From: Rusavskia elegans
Lineage: Eukaryota > Ascomycota > Lecanoromycetes > Teloschistales > Teloschistaceae
DNA: 64,000 nucleotides
Assembly (NCBI GenBank): GCA_011316305.1
Contig: SAUG01000040.1
Coordinates: forward strand, 248,001-312,000
Direction of reading: 5' to 3'
Shown in pieces: positions 48,337 through 60,113 of the stretch (position 1 is its first letter; each line of letters begins with the position of its first letter). The notes below the pieces were generated by a model, which was not told where the DNA came from, did no database searches, and saw only the letters and a list, made by a program, of their open reading frames with translations. The position numbers and the translations under genes are program-made.

Positions 48337-49057
48337 GACGAGTCTATGCGTTGTGTATAGATATGACCCAAAAAGCAAGGTCTTGGCCAAGAAGCTGGCT
48401 GAGACTATTGCTTCGCTGCTATCAGTCTCGTCACCACCGTCACAATCTGTATCTCTAAACAGACGACTTGTAGACATTCATAGAGAGGGCACAAACCCTA
48501 CTTCCGTGTCGTGTGACCAAGCTCGTCAGAACAAGAATAGATTGCAATGTGGGCACAGCAACCCACACATCTGGCGCTTATAATGTAGACCCAAGTCACT
48601 ACAAGTCTACTATACTGTTGAGCGTGGCGTTACGGGTCAACAGATCAGCTGTCCGGCAACATCTGTGCAATCGTTAGAACGATATCCCTTATCGAGGTAC
48701 CGGTTGTTGGCCTCCTGGCGTCGTCTTTAACCACTATCCATTGTATGTATAATTTTTGATGATGTCTCTAGGAGCAAGCCTAGACCTATAGCATTTCTCT
48801 ATTCATATTGTTAGAACGGGTTTTTTGGCTTTCGCAGGATTTGCTTGGCAGGATTCCTATCTTACATATTAATACTTTACGTACCATTTCCCTTCATGAT
48901 GGCTTTATAGCTCATTCATTTGCCCGACTGACATACGGCTCCCGAAGCATGATTGCTGTAGCATTTTAGTCTCTTTCTGTCTTTCGAAAATCTTCTCCTT
49001 TTGGTCATCCATTGTCATTCTCCTCCATACGAGCTCCATCGACAACGATCCGAAATC
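48337..49057. other. divergent intergenic region
   Basis: 721 bp between the S33 peptidase start and the truncated SDR start. AT-rich around 48730-48900. No supported gene. Confidence 0.35.
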
Positions 49058-49819
49058 ATGATTACAGCACGCTTTTGGTTCAGATTTTCGATGCCTCGAC
49101 CTTGTAGCCTAGTCAAAAGCCGTGGGCTGTCGGCAGCGTCGAGGTTCTACAATAGTGCAGCGCAGCAGGAACATGCTGTAAGTCTTGCCGCAAAGCGAAC
49201 AACGAAAGAAGAAGAGGAGGCTTCCCAAGGCTAATGCTTGACAAGCCCTCAGGTCCGGCATTGACGCCTCACGAAGCGAGGAAGACGGTAGCCTTCAATA
49301 GGAGTGTGACTGGTAGTTTGACACCGACGTTGAAGTCTTTCACTTTGGAAAAGAAGGTCGCAGTTGTTACAGGGTAGGTGGTCCAGCATTATCTTGTGAC
49401 ATGGAACAAGCAAGATTGCATAGCTCTCGGCCATGATGTACTGCATTTCTGTGTGAAGATCCCGGAATCTCCTGCAATCCGTTTCATACCGGGCTTGCCC
49501 CTCGATCTGTTGATGATGCCCTGCAAATTCTTACTGATCTTAATCAAGCGGCGCCCGAGGCCTCGGCTGGAACATGGCTCAAGCCCTCGCAGAGGCCGGA
49601 GCAGAAGCTATAGCTCTCCTCGACATAAAACAGGATCTCGGAGAAGAAGCGGCATCGCGACTGAGCTCCGATGCCAAAATCCCCGTCAAGTTCTACCGGG
49701 CAGACGTACGAGATGCCGACGCGAATAATGCAACAATCGAGAAAGTAGTTTCGGAACTGGGCTCCATCGACATCCTCATCATCCTCATCAATTCCGCTGG
49801 CATCGTGAAGGTCATATGA
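49058..49819 (+). pseudogene. 3'-truncated short-chain dehydrogenase/reductase gene
   Basis: Exons 49058-49177, 49246-49373 and 49549-49819 give 172 residues: a mitochondrial-like N-terminus (RFWFRFSMPRPCSLVKSRGL), then SFTLEKKVAVVTG joined to GARGLGWNMAQALAEAGAEA, the TGxxxGxG cofactor loop, and IDILIILINSAGIV, the NAG motif region. Reading stops at 49819 just after the NAG strand. The rest of the fold, including the catalytic Ser and YxxxK, is not found in the next 2 kb on either strand. Full-length relatives such as D-arabinitol or L-xylulose dehydrogenases are about 300 aa or more. It probably cannot work as an enzyme. Confidence 0.65.
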
Positions 49820-50113
49820 CTCGAGATGATGTAATAAGATGCCGGATCGGGTTAGACCTACCGAAGGGTGGGGGCGAAAATTTGGTCATATGGGTCTTGA
49901 AACTCGGGTTTTCTTACTCTTCATGGATCCACACAGCAAGTCAGAACAGGGTAGCAAACAGGGGCGTTCGGGGGGCGTGGACCGTATGGTTGCACGACCG
50001 TAGTAAGTTTTTTTAATTATTTGATTGAGGATAACCACTGACCGGACAAAGTCGAGCAAAAGATCCTGATCCCTGCTGTTAAGACTTCATTCCAGGTTCT
50101 ACAATTTCTCATA

Positions 50114-50528
50114 ATGCCATCACCGCAAGTGTTCATGTCCACTGTCCTTCTCTTCGGATACTCTTATATCATCCATGTCATCGTCCAACATGTTAGAGAT
50201 GATGTCCAGATTATCCGAAAAGAGTCACTACCGAAGGTAGAAAAGGATATCACTCACCTACGCAACACTGCAGTACCTGGGGTTGCGAATAAGCTTCATA
50301 CGGATCTTCAAACCGTGCATGCCGAGCTTGCAGGTATCCGGGAGGATGTTCGTAGCATTCGTCAAACCAATCAGCCATTTCAGCACAGCGTCGAATATGC
50401 TCAACTTCGAGGCTTGATTGAGGGCATATCTGGTTCGCCAATTATCCGCGCTAGATCCAGCCGTAAGTTTTCATGGTGTTTCTTTGGTTAATCTGTTATT
50501 TGACCATATCCCAGGTTCGAGCAGTTAG
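50114..50528 (+). CDS. small hypothetical protein with N-terminal membrane helix and coiled coil
   Basis: Exons 50114-50462 and 50515-50528 give 120 aa. The start MPSPQVFMSTVLLFGYSYII holds a hydrophobic segment. A helical, heptad-like part follows (VRDDVQIIRKESLPKVEKDI, DLQTVHAELAGIREDVRSIR). The intron (GTAAGT..CCCAG, 52 nt) is strong and the second exon adds only SSS and a stop. No family is recognised. It lies just after the truncated SDR and may be a recent or lineage-specific gene. Confidence 0.5.
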
Positions 50529-51187
50529 GTGTGGAAAAACAGTCAGGACAAAGGGTAGAAGTTTTCTGTGATGTGAGCAAGCCAAGTTGCAGCACACCAC
50601 TCTTTATGCTGATGAATCGAACAGGGGGGTTATCATGTCTATTGATCAGACCACAGAATGTGGCCGCCGTTGCTTCGATAGCAGAGAACAAGTGCAAAGG
50701 CCAAAATGTAGTTGCCACCAGCGGAAACAGAAGTCTGAATCTTGTTACTTGGCCCGAAGCACTCTCGTGGAAAGATGTGGAAGCACGAGTGCGATTTTAT
50801 GGAAGACCCTAGCATCTCGTAACGAGAATTCATATTACCAAGTCAGGCAGCCTATAAGGTATCTTGCATACTGCAACTGACTCGGTGGTATCGTGTAGAG
50901 TATCCAGGTAAGCGACTATGTTATGAAACGTGCGATTAAGGTAGTTCAGCATTCCATACCAGTTTGACACATCACTCACCAAAAGCCACTCTTAATCTCC
51001 AAAAACCCACCAATACACTTTGCACAAAAGATAAGGCAATTGATAGAAAATACACATACCAATAGTCTAAACCCAATACGGCACACCACACACATTCCAA
51101 TCTAGTACCCCAGCCAAACAATATGTATACCTACTCCAACAGCGTTCCTCCTGACCCAAAACATCCACCCCTCAACAAAACACCCAC
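50529..51187. other. intergenic, no gene seen
   Basis: 659 bp. Overlapping plus-strand frames at 50531-50880 have no homology signs or splice support. The right part (51000-51187) is C/A-rich 3' flank of the BTB gene. Confidence 0.35.
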
Positions 51188-52350
51188 TCACTTCCTCTTC
51201 TCTCCCTCCCCGCAACTACTTTGATCACTATGCTCATGATACAGCTGACACCTCGTACTCTGATTCCTCCAAGGCGCATGCGCCTTATCATTCCAACTCA
51301 TCCTCTTCAACCTCGTAACCAGCAACCTTAGAAAAGTTTCATCCCTATTGCCAGCCACCTGTCAGCAAAACACCGCACGAAAGAAAAATGGGAAGGGGAA
51401 GGGGAAGGGGAAGGGGGAAATACGAACCAGCTATCATCATGACCCTCAACAAGATGATCCGTCTTCTTCCACGCAAACAGATCCACCACCAACGCCCGCA
51501 ACCCGCACCCTTCTCGAACACCATTCTCCCCGAAAACCGTCACCGTATCGTCAGGTGTGGGTACGCTATTACTTTCATCCGCCGTCTTGGCCATGAAATC
51601 GATGATGGCGTTCTTGCACCCCTCAACTTGTAACTCATCCGCCAGGATCCATAGCCGGATGAGGCGGAAGTAGGCGGGGTGGGGAGCGGTGACTTCTTCG
51701 TGCGTCAAGGTGCGGGTGTAGATCCATTGGACAAGGTATTCGAAGTCGACGGGGCGGGCGGAGGAGAGGTTGAAGGTCGAGGAGCGCGATTCGCGGAAGT
51801 CGTACGAGGGGTTGAGAGCGGCGGCGAAGAAGGGTGAGACGGCGCAGAGGATTTCGCGGTGTACGAGGAAAGGTCTTTTCTCTTCGCCGACGGTGACGGT
51901 GAGGATGGTTTGGAAGAGCGAGCGTGCTGGAGGCGTGGAGCCGCGCGGGAAGGAACAAGGGAAGGTGTTCTCCTTGGGTGTGGTAATCTGCTGGTTAGTG
52001 CTGCTTTGGTGCTGAGTAGTTGCTGGCATCATAGGAAATGTAATAATTGCCGGATGACTGGGGGTGGAAGAAGATACGCGGCTATTTGAATTGGATGGGT
52101 TGTGGAAGGTGCGACGAGGGGGTTGGCGGTGGATGATCTGTATGTTGTTTTGAGCACTTATAGCCATACTACGCGAGTGATGACTTCTTTGAGAGAAGCA
52201 ATGGGAGTGGGACAATGGGCTTGACAGTTTCGATAACATGAGTGTCAAACTCACCTTTTCAAGAAGACTGATGAAACCCATCATCCCCACGGCGTAGAAC
52301 GGATGCGTCACTCGGTTCTCATTCACCCAAAGATCGATAAGCTGCTGTTT
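51188..52350 (-). CDS. BTB/POZ-domain protein (5' end unresolved)
   Basis: The 3' structure is clear. Exon pieces are about 52350-52255, about 52149-51424 and 51358-51188. The first reads QQLIDLWVNENRVTHPFYAV and MMGFISLLEK, the second IIHRQPPRRTFH onward, and the last VAGNRDETFLRLLVTRLKRM with a Cys/His-containing tail. The BTB core lies in the middle exon: FQTILTVTVGEEKRPFLVHREI, CAVSPFFAAALN, FEYLVQWIYTRTL. The open frame runs upstream of 52284 without an ATG that fits, so one more 5' exon is likely missing from my model; 52284 is the first in-frame Met. The last intron carries a short CCCCTTCC-like tract. It may be a Cul3 adaptor or similar. Confidence 0.7.
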
Positions 52351-52694
52351 CTGGCATCAACTTCGTCAAGTGGCTGTTTCCGGTCGGAAAACTAGTGCAC
52401 TGGAAGGAATGCAAAACCCTCAAACGATAAAGGCACAAAGGCCAACACAAAAGTATAGATGAAAAGAGATATGACTATGCGCAAACGGAACAAAGGCAGA
52501 TAAAGAATTTGGTCACATGGGACTGATTGTCAACGGCATCGGTTACTGTTCGAGCTTCATCGAGCAAGTTGTTTTACCCCTGAAATTGTAGTTTGACATG
52601 TGTCGTAAAAACACTAGGATTATAGAGATAAAGAATGCTGAGTTCCATACTACTCAATGTAAAACTAAGATTAATCACAGTCCAATATCGTAAC
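52351..52694. other. intergenic, upstream of BTB gene
   Basis: 344 bp; may hide the first exon of the BTB gene (a candidate ATG lies near 52557 on the minus strand) and holds the 3' flank of the KH gene. Confidence 0.35.
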
Positions 52695-54276
52695 CTAGAT
52701 CCGATGTTTCTCGCTTTCTGAATGGAATGGTTAGCAAGAGCAATGCCAACGAAAGATATTTGACGTACCAAGCCTCGAATAGAGCATATATAGTGCCATC
52801 TGATTGCACTCTGAGGTACCTGTTATCGTTACCAGCCGCTCATTGCTGTTGTCTTGCGGTTCGTTGATCTTGATGACGCTTCCGCTGAGTTGTCGAATCT
52901 CGTTGATCTTGGCGCCACCTTTGCCGATGATCGCGCCTACCATGTCATTGGGAATGAAAATCTGCTGTGTCAAAGGCTGACCTGGCACCATCCCTTGAAT
53001 TGGTTGCGCTGGGGGACCAGCGTGGCTATGTGGTGCAGGATGACCGCCATGTGGCTGGGGTTGATGAGGACCAGCTCCAGCATAACCCTGCTGTGGTGAA
53101 TTTGCGTAGTGGACAGGAGCCTGCGGTTGCTGTTGAGGCGGTTGACCATGCAGATACGGTACTCCATAAGGATTCGCTGGCGTACGCTGCGGCTGGTTAT
53201 TGTGTCGTCGGAAGTTGTCCGGATGACCGTATTGACCGCCAGCAGGCTGTGGAACATACGGGACAACTTGCATCCCTCCTGGCACAACACCAGCCGGACC
53301 ACCGCTGCGTGTAGCATATGCGGAAGCTGCAGGACCGCCAAACCTCTCTGTCAGTTGCTCGACAAGGGTTTGCCCAACATAGTAGGTAGCAATATGGACC
53401 GCGTCAGCTACCCCAAGGACGACCAAGGATCGTTCGGTTGAAAGCGGGAGACAAGCATCAGATGCGTTGAGGCGGGCTCCTGAGGCTTCTTGGATTTCGC
53501 GGATACGGACCCCAGATTTGCCGATGATCGAGCCGATCAGTATGTGGGGGATCAGCAGCCTCAAGGGGTAGGTCTTTGACTGAGATGTCGACGCAGCCTC
53601 TAGCGGTTCGTTATTCAGAGTTCGTATGATGAGGCCGAAAGCCTGTGATATTGATTAATTGAGTTGACTCATTCAGTACAAGGTTGGGTCTTACCTTAGC
53701 AGCGGCATCAACCAGTCCGCTAACCGTGAGGACTCGCTCGACCGCACCTCGAGAATAATCGCTCACGGTGCATTTCGCGCCAGAATGACGGCGGATTTGG
53801 GAGACGTTCTCTCCGCCTTTACCAATCACTGTGGCAGCTTCAGCGCTCGAAATGACCGCCCTAATGTGGAGCCACCCTGTCTCATCCTGGTGGCCCTGAT
53901 GCTGGGATGGTCCATGCGATGCTTCACGGCCGTATCCTCCGCCGGTCGATTGGATCGGCTGGGTCTCAAGCACAGCGTTGTCGATCTGACTTGTTCCATT
54001 CGGCGCGTCAGGAACCACGGTATCGCCTTGGGGATCTTGGTGGCCGTTCTCTGTGGGAACATCGGTCGGTTCTTGAGCAGCGATGGTGTTCGGAGGCTCT
54101 TCTTGCGAGACAGGCTCGGGCTTTGCGTCATCGTCTTCTGTATCAGTCGCAGCGGGAACTTTATGTAGTGCGGGACGTTTTGCGTCTGGCTGATCGGTTG
54201 GTCCAGAGGGAGAGGACTCATCTTCCAGAGGCCGCTTGGTTGAGGCTGTTGCGAGGGCTGTCGGAGAAGCAGACAT
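52695..54276 (-). CDS. triple KH-domain RNA-binding protein (Pbp2/hnRNP-K-like)
   Basis: Exons 54276-53695, 53642-52769 and 52717-52695 encode 492 aa. A polar N-terminus precedes KH1 (IRAVISSAEAATVIGKGGEN, GxxG = GKGG). KH2 follows (RLLIPHILIGSIIGKSGVRI) and, after a Gln/Pro/His-rich linker, KH3 (IFIPNDMVGAIIGKGGAKIN). The last splice gives MLYSRLESEKHRI, replacing an unlikely read-through. The three GxxG loops are intact, so RNA or single-stranded DNA binding (C-rich, by family analogy) is expected. Homologous yeast proteins such as Pbp2 and Hek2 act in mRNA localisation and telomere biology. Confidence 0.93.
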
Positions 54277-55452
54277 GTTGAGTAAGTAACGACTTCTTCC
54301 AATGCCTGCAAATTGGATGTTTATAGAATGGACTTTTGGTTTTATTTGGTATCTTGACTTGTACGGTTATGTACACCAGGGGATTTCCAAGGAAAACGTG
54401 CTGGTGCTGGTGCTGGTGCTGATAAAGAAGGCCGATGAATGGTTGAGGTGGTGTCTCGCTTATCAGGGGCAGGGAGGAGTTCAGGACAAGTGAGGTCAGG
54501 GTAGATGGTGTAGGCTGTGACGGAGTGGATGGAAAGCGGTGATGGGGTACCTGGTGCAGGCAGGAGCTTGAGTGATGAGGTACGCTGATGATAGACGGGA
54601 TGATTGGGACGGAGTAGTGTGAGCGGTGTGTGCTTGTAATTGCTGGGGAGAGTGAAAGGGACTCTCAGAGAAACGCCTTGCAGTCCTATAACATCAATCC
54701 CTCTTTTGAACGACTCACAGTATCAATGAAGTAGGCTGCCCGTGCAAGCCTCTTGCTAGACGAGAAAGGCTGATCAGCACGGTGTCCAAGATCACCGACG
54801 AGGAGTTCCAATTGATAAAAGGGTGGAGTTGAAGATCAAATGACAGGCAGGGGTGGAAATTGAGGTTTGTACATAAGGTAAGCAGCGCGCTAAGCCTAAG
54901 CCTGCGGCAAAGTCTTGGCGCTGTCACACGCGTCCTCCCAGCGGAATTTTCCATGCGAGAGATTCTTTTGATCCGGTAGAACGGTTCAAATTGCGGATTT
55001 ATTATACCTCAGGTTTCCGATACTCATTCCGAGTCCCGAGCAGAAATTGGCAGGGCAGTATCGAGCACCTCTCCCGAAAATTCGCAGTATGGCGGTCTGT
55101 TCCGTCAGGCTCGAATCAAGAGCGATGTGGCAAGGGATAATAGAAAAGAAACGTGAGTACGCGCCTGTCAAGTTCGGTATCCGATTAACACCACTTGACA
55201 AAGTGCTGGATGCCTTCGATTCCAGCTTATACGAGCAATCAAGCGTGGACGAGAAATCCTCCGAGGATGCTTGTCTCTCCTACAAGTGCAGTCTACAGAC
55301 TGGCGCATCTATTAGTACCCCCTGATTGTCGAGCACGGATTGTTATTTGCGCCGCATATCGCTTGTGATCGAAGTCTTCCTTCCATATCAATCCAATTGT
55401 GTCTGTGTTTATTCAAACTCTCAATCTCCCAAAAATCTCGTATTAATCTATC
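54277..55452. other. 1.2-kb intergenic region
   Basis: It holds the KH gene promoter and 5' leader. A trinucleotide-like CTGGTG repeat (about 54402-54422) is present. No gene is recognised. Confidence 0.4.
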
Positions 55453-56652
55453 ATGGTGCTATTATATCGGCTGCGTGAACAGAATTCTCTATGGCTAGTT
55501 TTTCCACTGCTAGTGATTCTGCCGTTCATTCAGACTTCAACGGTCCCAATCCGTGTCTGTAATTCGAACTCTCGACCCAAATTATCCCAAGGAGACCCCA
55601 TTTGTTTGGCGTGGAAACCTGGCAGCCCGCCAAATAATGCAAGCTCATTAAGTATTCTCAAGTACGCCTCTGGACGCTCGCTGCAGACCGCTCAGCGATG
55701 ACAGAGTGAATCTAATCTGGCGCAACAGTAAACTCCCCAAGATGCCCGGCGAAAATTTCCCCTACTACTTTACTCGCAGCCCTCATGAGAGTCACAGCCC
55801 TCTAGGTTTTCTCTTCAAGCATTACGATCACCGTAATTCCAGCCTTCCCAACGACATTATCCAGCAGACCCTCGTAGAGGCCGGACACAAAATCGAAGAG
55901 CAACTTATTCAGAACCCTATACTAGAGAACCAGACTCTAGATGATAAATGGTTCTATATCCAAGAGGAGCAAAAGTATATGATAGGCATTGTACCCAATA
56001 AACGCGAGATGACCTACGGCGATATATCCACAATCATCCCATTAATCTCGACCTGGGCAACGCAATACGCAGGCGTAGAATGTGATTTCGACATCTGGCT
56101 TTGGCCCAGAACGAGCGCCCAGCGAAAGCTAGGCACCGGACATCTAGCGCACGTAGCGTAAGATCCTCCGGCCCCAGAACATAAATGTCGCAATTACTAA
56201 AACTCCATTCTAACAGTAACCTCCCCAATATGCCCGGCGGATATGGCTCCACGTTCCCCTACCACATGACGCCCGATAACTCCCTCGGCCTCGTCTTCAA
56301 CCACTACGACCTCTCCCCCTTCGACAACGATGTCATCGAAGAAGCTCTTGTGGAAGCAACGAACAGATACGATCGAGAGATTGCTGGCGACCCTACTCTT
56401 GCTAATCAGACATTGGATATTCAATGGCAATATGACCATAATCCGCATGATCAGGGTGAAGATTACTATACCCTATTTATCAACCCGGTAGATCCGGCGA
56501 TGACATATGGGGATATCCCTACCGTTATTGCCGTGCTTGCGGAATGGGCGACGCAGTATCAGACATGCGAGACTGATTTTCATATTTATGCGCGGCCGGG
56601 GACGGGGGAGGAGAGGAGATTGGGGTGGGGGAGTATTCTGCAGATTATATAA
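55453..56652 (+). CDS. putative secreted or membrane-anchored protein with two tandem repeat units
   Basis: Exons 55453-55661, 55729-56157 and 56217-56652 join in frame to 357 aa. Exon 1 encodes a hydrophobic N-terminal segment (SLWLVFPLLVILPFIQT), signal peptide or anchor. Exons 2 and 3 each encode one ~143-residue unit; both begin, in phase 2, with LPKMPG or LPNMPG. Shared blocks in the same order are FPYY/FPYH, GFLFKHYD/GLVFNHYD, LVEA, NQTLD, MTYGDI and WATQY. The introns before both units have near-identical acceptor ends. The second intron has a strong GTAAGA donor and a TTACTAAAAC branch site. No known family is recognised. The repeats could also be read as two separate ORFs. Confidence 0.6.
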
Positions 56653-57281
56653 GATTAATGTTTCTTAAAGGTCTCGAGGAGATGCACGGTTTTGCGAAGG
56701 GATTTAACGTTAACGGCTATCGGTCAATAGAAAAGTTTTGAGTGTTCAAGAGGTAGCGGAGCCTATGACAAGTCTTTTCCATCTCTTGAACTTCTTCGTA
56801 GTGATGTAATGATCTCGAAGGTCCGATTACAATAAAGAGTACAAGCTGCATATCGAGCGAAAATCTATCTTCATGGTTTAACCGTATCTACCTCATGAAC
56901 ATCATACGCGATCTTATCAAATGAAATTATTTGCAACACCCCTACCATGTTCTACTCCTCCAAATTCTCCACCAACTCAACCCCGAATCTCTCAGCAACA
57001 ACCCGCACGTCCCCCCGTCTCCAATAACCCTCCGTTCTCCAGTTATGGATGTGTTTGCATCGCTACATGTGCAAATCCGCGTTAAGTTGAGAACCACGTC
57101 TGTCAGAGTGGCATAAACATTAATAGAATTATGTCGTCACTGCGTGGTAATAAGAGAATTGTGTTTGTTCAAGATTGAGTAAGTCGGTGAAAGTACGGGT
57201 CGGAATTCAGCTATTTCGCAAGAAGAAATTCATCGGGGCGATCGCTGTATCGACGGACCGGGACTGAGTCCTGCCTCTAGG
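56653..57281. other. convergent intergenic region
   Basis: 629 bp between the repeat protein and the P450; nothing supported. Confidence 0.35.
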
Positions 57282-58956
57282 CTACGGATCCATACTGCGC
57301 TCCTTGATGTTGACAACAAGTGGTTTCTTCTTCCAAGTAAACCAAGCCTGCTGATCTGGCCAATTACTGTCCGTCTCTTCTGAGAGAGTTATATCGAATT
57401 CCCACAGCAATCGTGTCAATATCAGCGCTATCTCAGCATTCGCAAGGCTATCGTGTAGGGCTTGATTAGCAAGGGGCCAGGGACGCGTTCAAGGAGCTAC
57501 TGACTTCTTCCCAATGCAGTTGCGAGCGCCGGTTGAAAAAGGCTGGAGGGCGTCAAGTTTGTCACCCGCATACTGGGGATCCTGCATCCAGCGAGAAGGT
57601 GCGAATGTCGATGGGGACGAAAAGTTACGGCGAGACATGGAAGCAGCATATTGATTTATCTGCACTCCCGTCTGCGTTGCACCATCAAGTTAGCTTCCTT
57701 GGCCGACAAGTTTTCATGTTCCCCGGGGAATACCTTGGGCGGGACCCGGTAACCGCTTATGAAATCGCCAGTGGGGGGTGCTACGCGTGGCTGGCCTGCT
57801 ACAGCCGGAGGGTACATGCGGAAGGCCTCGGAAATCACTGCATGTAGAAAGTACAGGTCGTCGAGATGTGGGAGTCTGATCTCGTCAGCAGTAAGGAACT
57901 TGGAGCGGATTTCTCGCTGAAGTCTATCCATGTAAGTTGGGTTGTGCAGCAGCGACCAAACAGCGCCAGCCAATAGGGTAGCAGTGGTTTCGGAGCCAGC
58001 AGCGATGAAGGTTGCGGCATTCACGTAGATTTCCTCCCTGCTCATACCTCCTTTAGTCGCGTTGTGGCGCATGATATAGGACATGAAGTCGGGTCGATCG
58101 GTCGTCTTCTCCAGGCGACGTTCGACCTTTTCCTTGGACATCCTGTAGTGATCCAGACGGTCTTGAGCAACTTTTTGAGGGACAAGTTGGGTGGCCAACT
58201 TGTGCAAGGGTGGAAAGCGTAATGTAACACTCATCAGAACTATATATTTGAGATTGTTCATCAGGATTGCCACCCAGGGTTGGTAAGTCGTTTCTTTCAG
58301 GCAGTCGAATGGTTCTCCAAAGGCAAGATCGCCAATGATATCGAAGGTGGTCCAGTTGAACCACTTGGCAAGATCGGCTTTGCCGCCAAACTCTCGATAT
58401 TGCTTTCGTAAACCAGCGATCAAATTATTCACGTGTATCTGTATGATTGGCTCCTGCTCTCGTAGAGCCTTGTCGGAAAAGGCGTGACTCAGCAACCGGC
58501 GCATCCTGCTATGGTCGGCGTCATTGGCGGTGACAATACTCTCGATCTTAGTGTAGAGGACCATGTCCTTGGAGAACGGATTCGTACCGCCCTGGCGGGT
58601 CCCGTACATGTCTTTCCATGCCGAAGGCGAAATGAAAGAAAGCTCGTCAGGCGAGATTCGAACAACATCGCTGTCATATCGTTCGTGTAGAGCCAGCTGC
58701 CAGTGCGAAAGCCTACCGATCCACGAGACATAGGCAATGGGGATTTTGGTGGCAGCTGCAATCTTAGGACCAGGAAATGTCGAAAGAGGGTGGAAGTAAA
58801 TGTTATACACCGCAACGAATATCATATACAGGACAGACTAAATTGTATGAGATTGAGGCTGGACTTTTGCACGCGTCTACTCACAAGACCAAACAGTAGA
58901 AGCAAGGCATCAACTACACTTCCATCAGCCACAAGGTGCGTTGCAAGGGTAGCCAT
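57282..58956 (-). CDS. cytochrome P450 monooxygenase
   Basis: Exons 58956-58885, 58837-57734, 57671-57505 and 57447-57282 encode 502 aa. The N-terminal anchor (VVDALLLLFGLSVLYMIFVA) is followed by YNIYFHPLSTFPGPK. P450 motifs follow: I-helix AAGSETTAT, K-helix EAFRMYPPA, FAPSRWM, and the haem loop FSTGARNCIG with Cys near 444. The style matches fungal P450s of secondary metabolism such as those related to isotrichodermin hydroxylase, but no substrate is deducible. The splice joins restore PPK-TGVQINQYAA and CIGKN-LANAEIAL. It lies 1.7 kb from the PKS relic, with PKR1 between, so it may be a survivor of a former cluster. Confidence 0.9.
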
Positions 58957-59600
58957 AGCATTGATGGGTCTGGGAGTAGAATGATCATGGAATCGATTTT
59001 ACCTCGTCCAGGTGGAACATATACAGTACTGCCAGGGTATAACATCTTGCCAACGTGACATCACAAAAGACGTCACGCCATGATTGGAGCGCGCCAATCA
59101 TCAATAATAATGACACCGCTTGCAGTCACTGTATCTCATGAGGGGAAATATGCAATGCGTGAACAATAAGATCCGTACATACATACGATGGCATTGCCGA
59201 GACCGCTTTGACCAAGCAATCGACTTCTGTGACGTCGAATGTTGATCCGCATGAGCCTCAAGTTTGAGGCAGACCGTGTGAACACCAGGTATGAAGGAAG
59301 TATGGATGGAATTGAGAAGGCACTCGTGGCACTGTACATATACTCTGTAGTCCGCTCCTTTGATGGCCGCTAGATAAGCCGACGTTCTACCAACCGAAAG
59401 GGGGTTGAGGAAGGCTTAGCATCTACTTCACGTTAACCACACCTGCTGACTCTGCGCAACCAATACAATGATGATGATATCTCTAGGCTGCAACCAGGAG
59501 AACCATAGATCATACGCAGAATTCAAAGAATCCCCCTAAACCCCCAAACTTTACATCCAAAGGCCCGAACATCCACCATCTGGCTTACGCCTACTGCACC
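58957..59600. other. divergent promoter region, P450 / PKR1
   Basis: 644 bp; no gene recognised. Confidence 0.35.
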
Positions 59601-60113
59601 ATGACGACCTTCATTACCGACCTCTTCACATCCATCTTCACTCCCGGCCCCACCCCCACGCTCCTCGTCGCAACAAACGTCTCCTTCGCCGCTCTCCAAC
59701 TAGTCTTCCTCGTCCTCCTCGTCCTTACGTACAGTATCCACTTCATCATCCTATCTTTCCTCTGTGGCGGGCTATGGTGGTCCATCAACTGGTTCGCAGC
59801 TGAGCTGGAGGCTGCAAAACAGATCGAGAAGGAGAAGAAAGAACGGGAACAGGCCGAGGAATCAGACAATGATGAGGAGAAGCATCGGCGAAAGAGGGAG
59901 AGAAGCGCTGAGGACAGCGGGACGGAGACTGAAGGCGGTGAAGATCGTGATCCGCCGGCGGAGGAACATAGGAGAGTGAATATAGCCACGACGCTTCAGC
60001 CTGAGGATGCGGAGGGGGGGATACGCAAGCGGAGGAGTTTGGGGTCGTCGACGGGGGATCTATCGACGGATAGCGAATGGGATAAAGTTGAGGAGGCGGA
60101 TACGCAGCGATGA
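59601..60113 (+). CDS. PKR1: V-ATPase assembly factor Pkr1-like
   Basis: An intronless 170-aa ORF. Residues 1-25 (LFTSIFTPGPTPTLLVATNV) match the family start of Pkr1. Two membrane helices follow (residues ~25-70; FAALQLVFLVLLVLTYSIHF and ILSFLCGGLWWSINWF), then a charged tail rich in Glu, Lys and Arg. In yeast Pkr1 is an ER protein that assists assembly of the V0 sector of the vacuolar ATPase. The tail is longer and more charged than in yeast. Confidence 0.82.
   Translation: MTTFITDLFTSIFTPGPTPTLLVATNVSFAALQLVFLVLLVLTYSIHFIILSFLCGGLWWSINWFAAELEAAKQIEKEKKEREQAEESDNDEEKHRRKRERSAEDSGTETEGGEDRDPPAEEHRRVNIATTLQPEDAEGGIRKRRSLGSSTGDLSTDSEWDKVEEADTQR

Noticed and set aside
54302..54493. Plus-strand frame with Val-Leu repeats
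   Set aside because: The repeat comes from a CTGGTG microsatellite in the KH gene 5' region, not from a protein.
56185..56652. Second repeat unit as an independent intronless gene
   Set aside because: Possible, as it has its own ATG, but the intergenic stretch would be only 23 bp and holds a full donor, branch site and acceptor joining the two units in frame.
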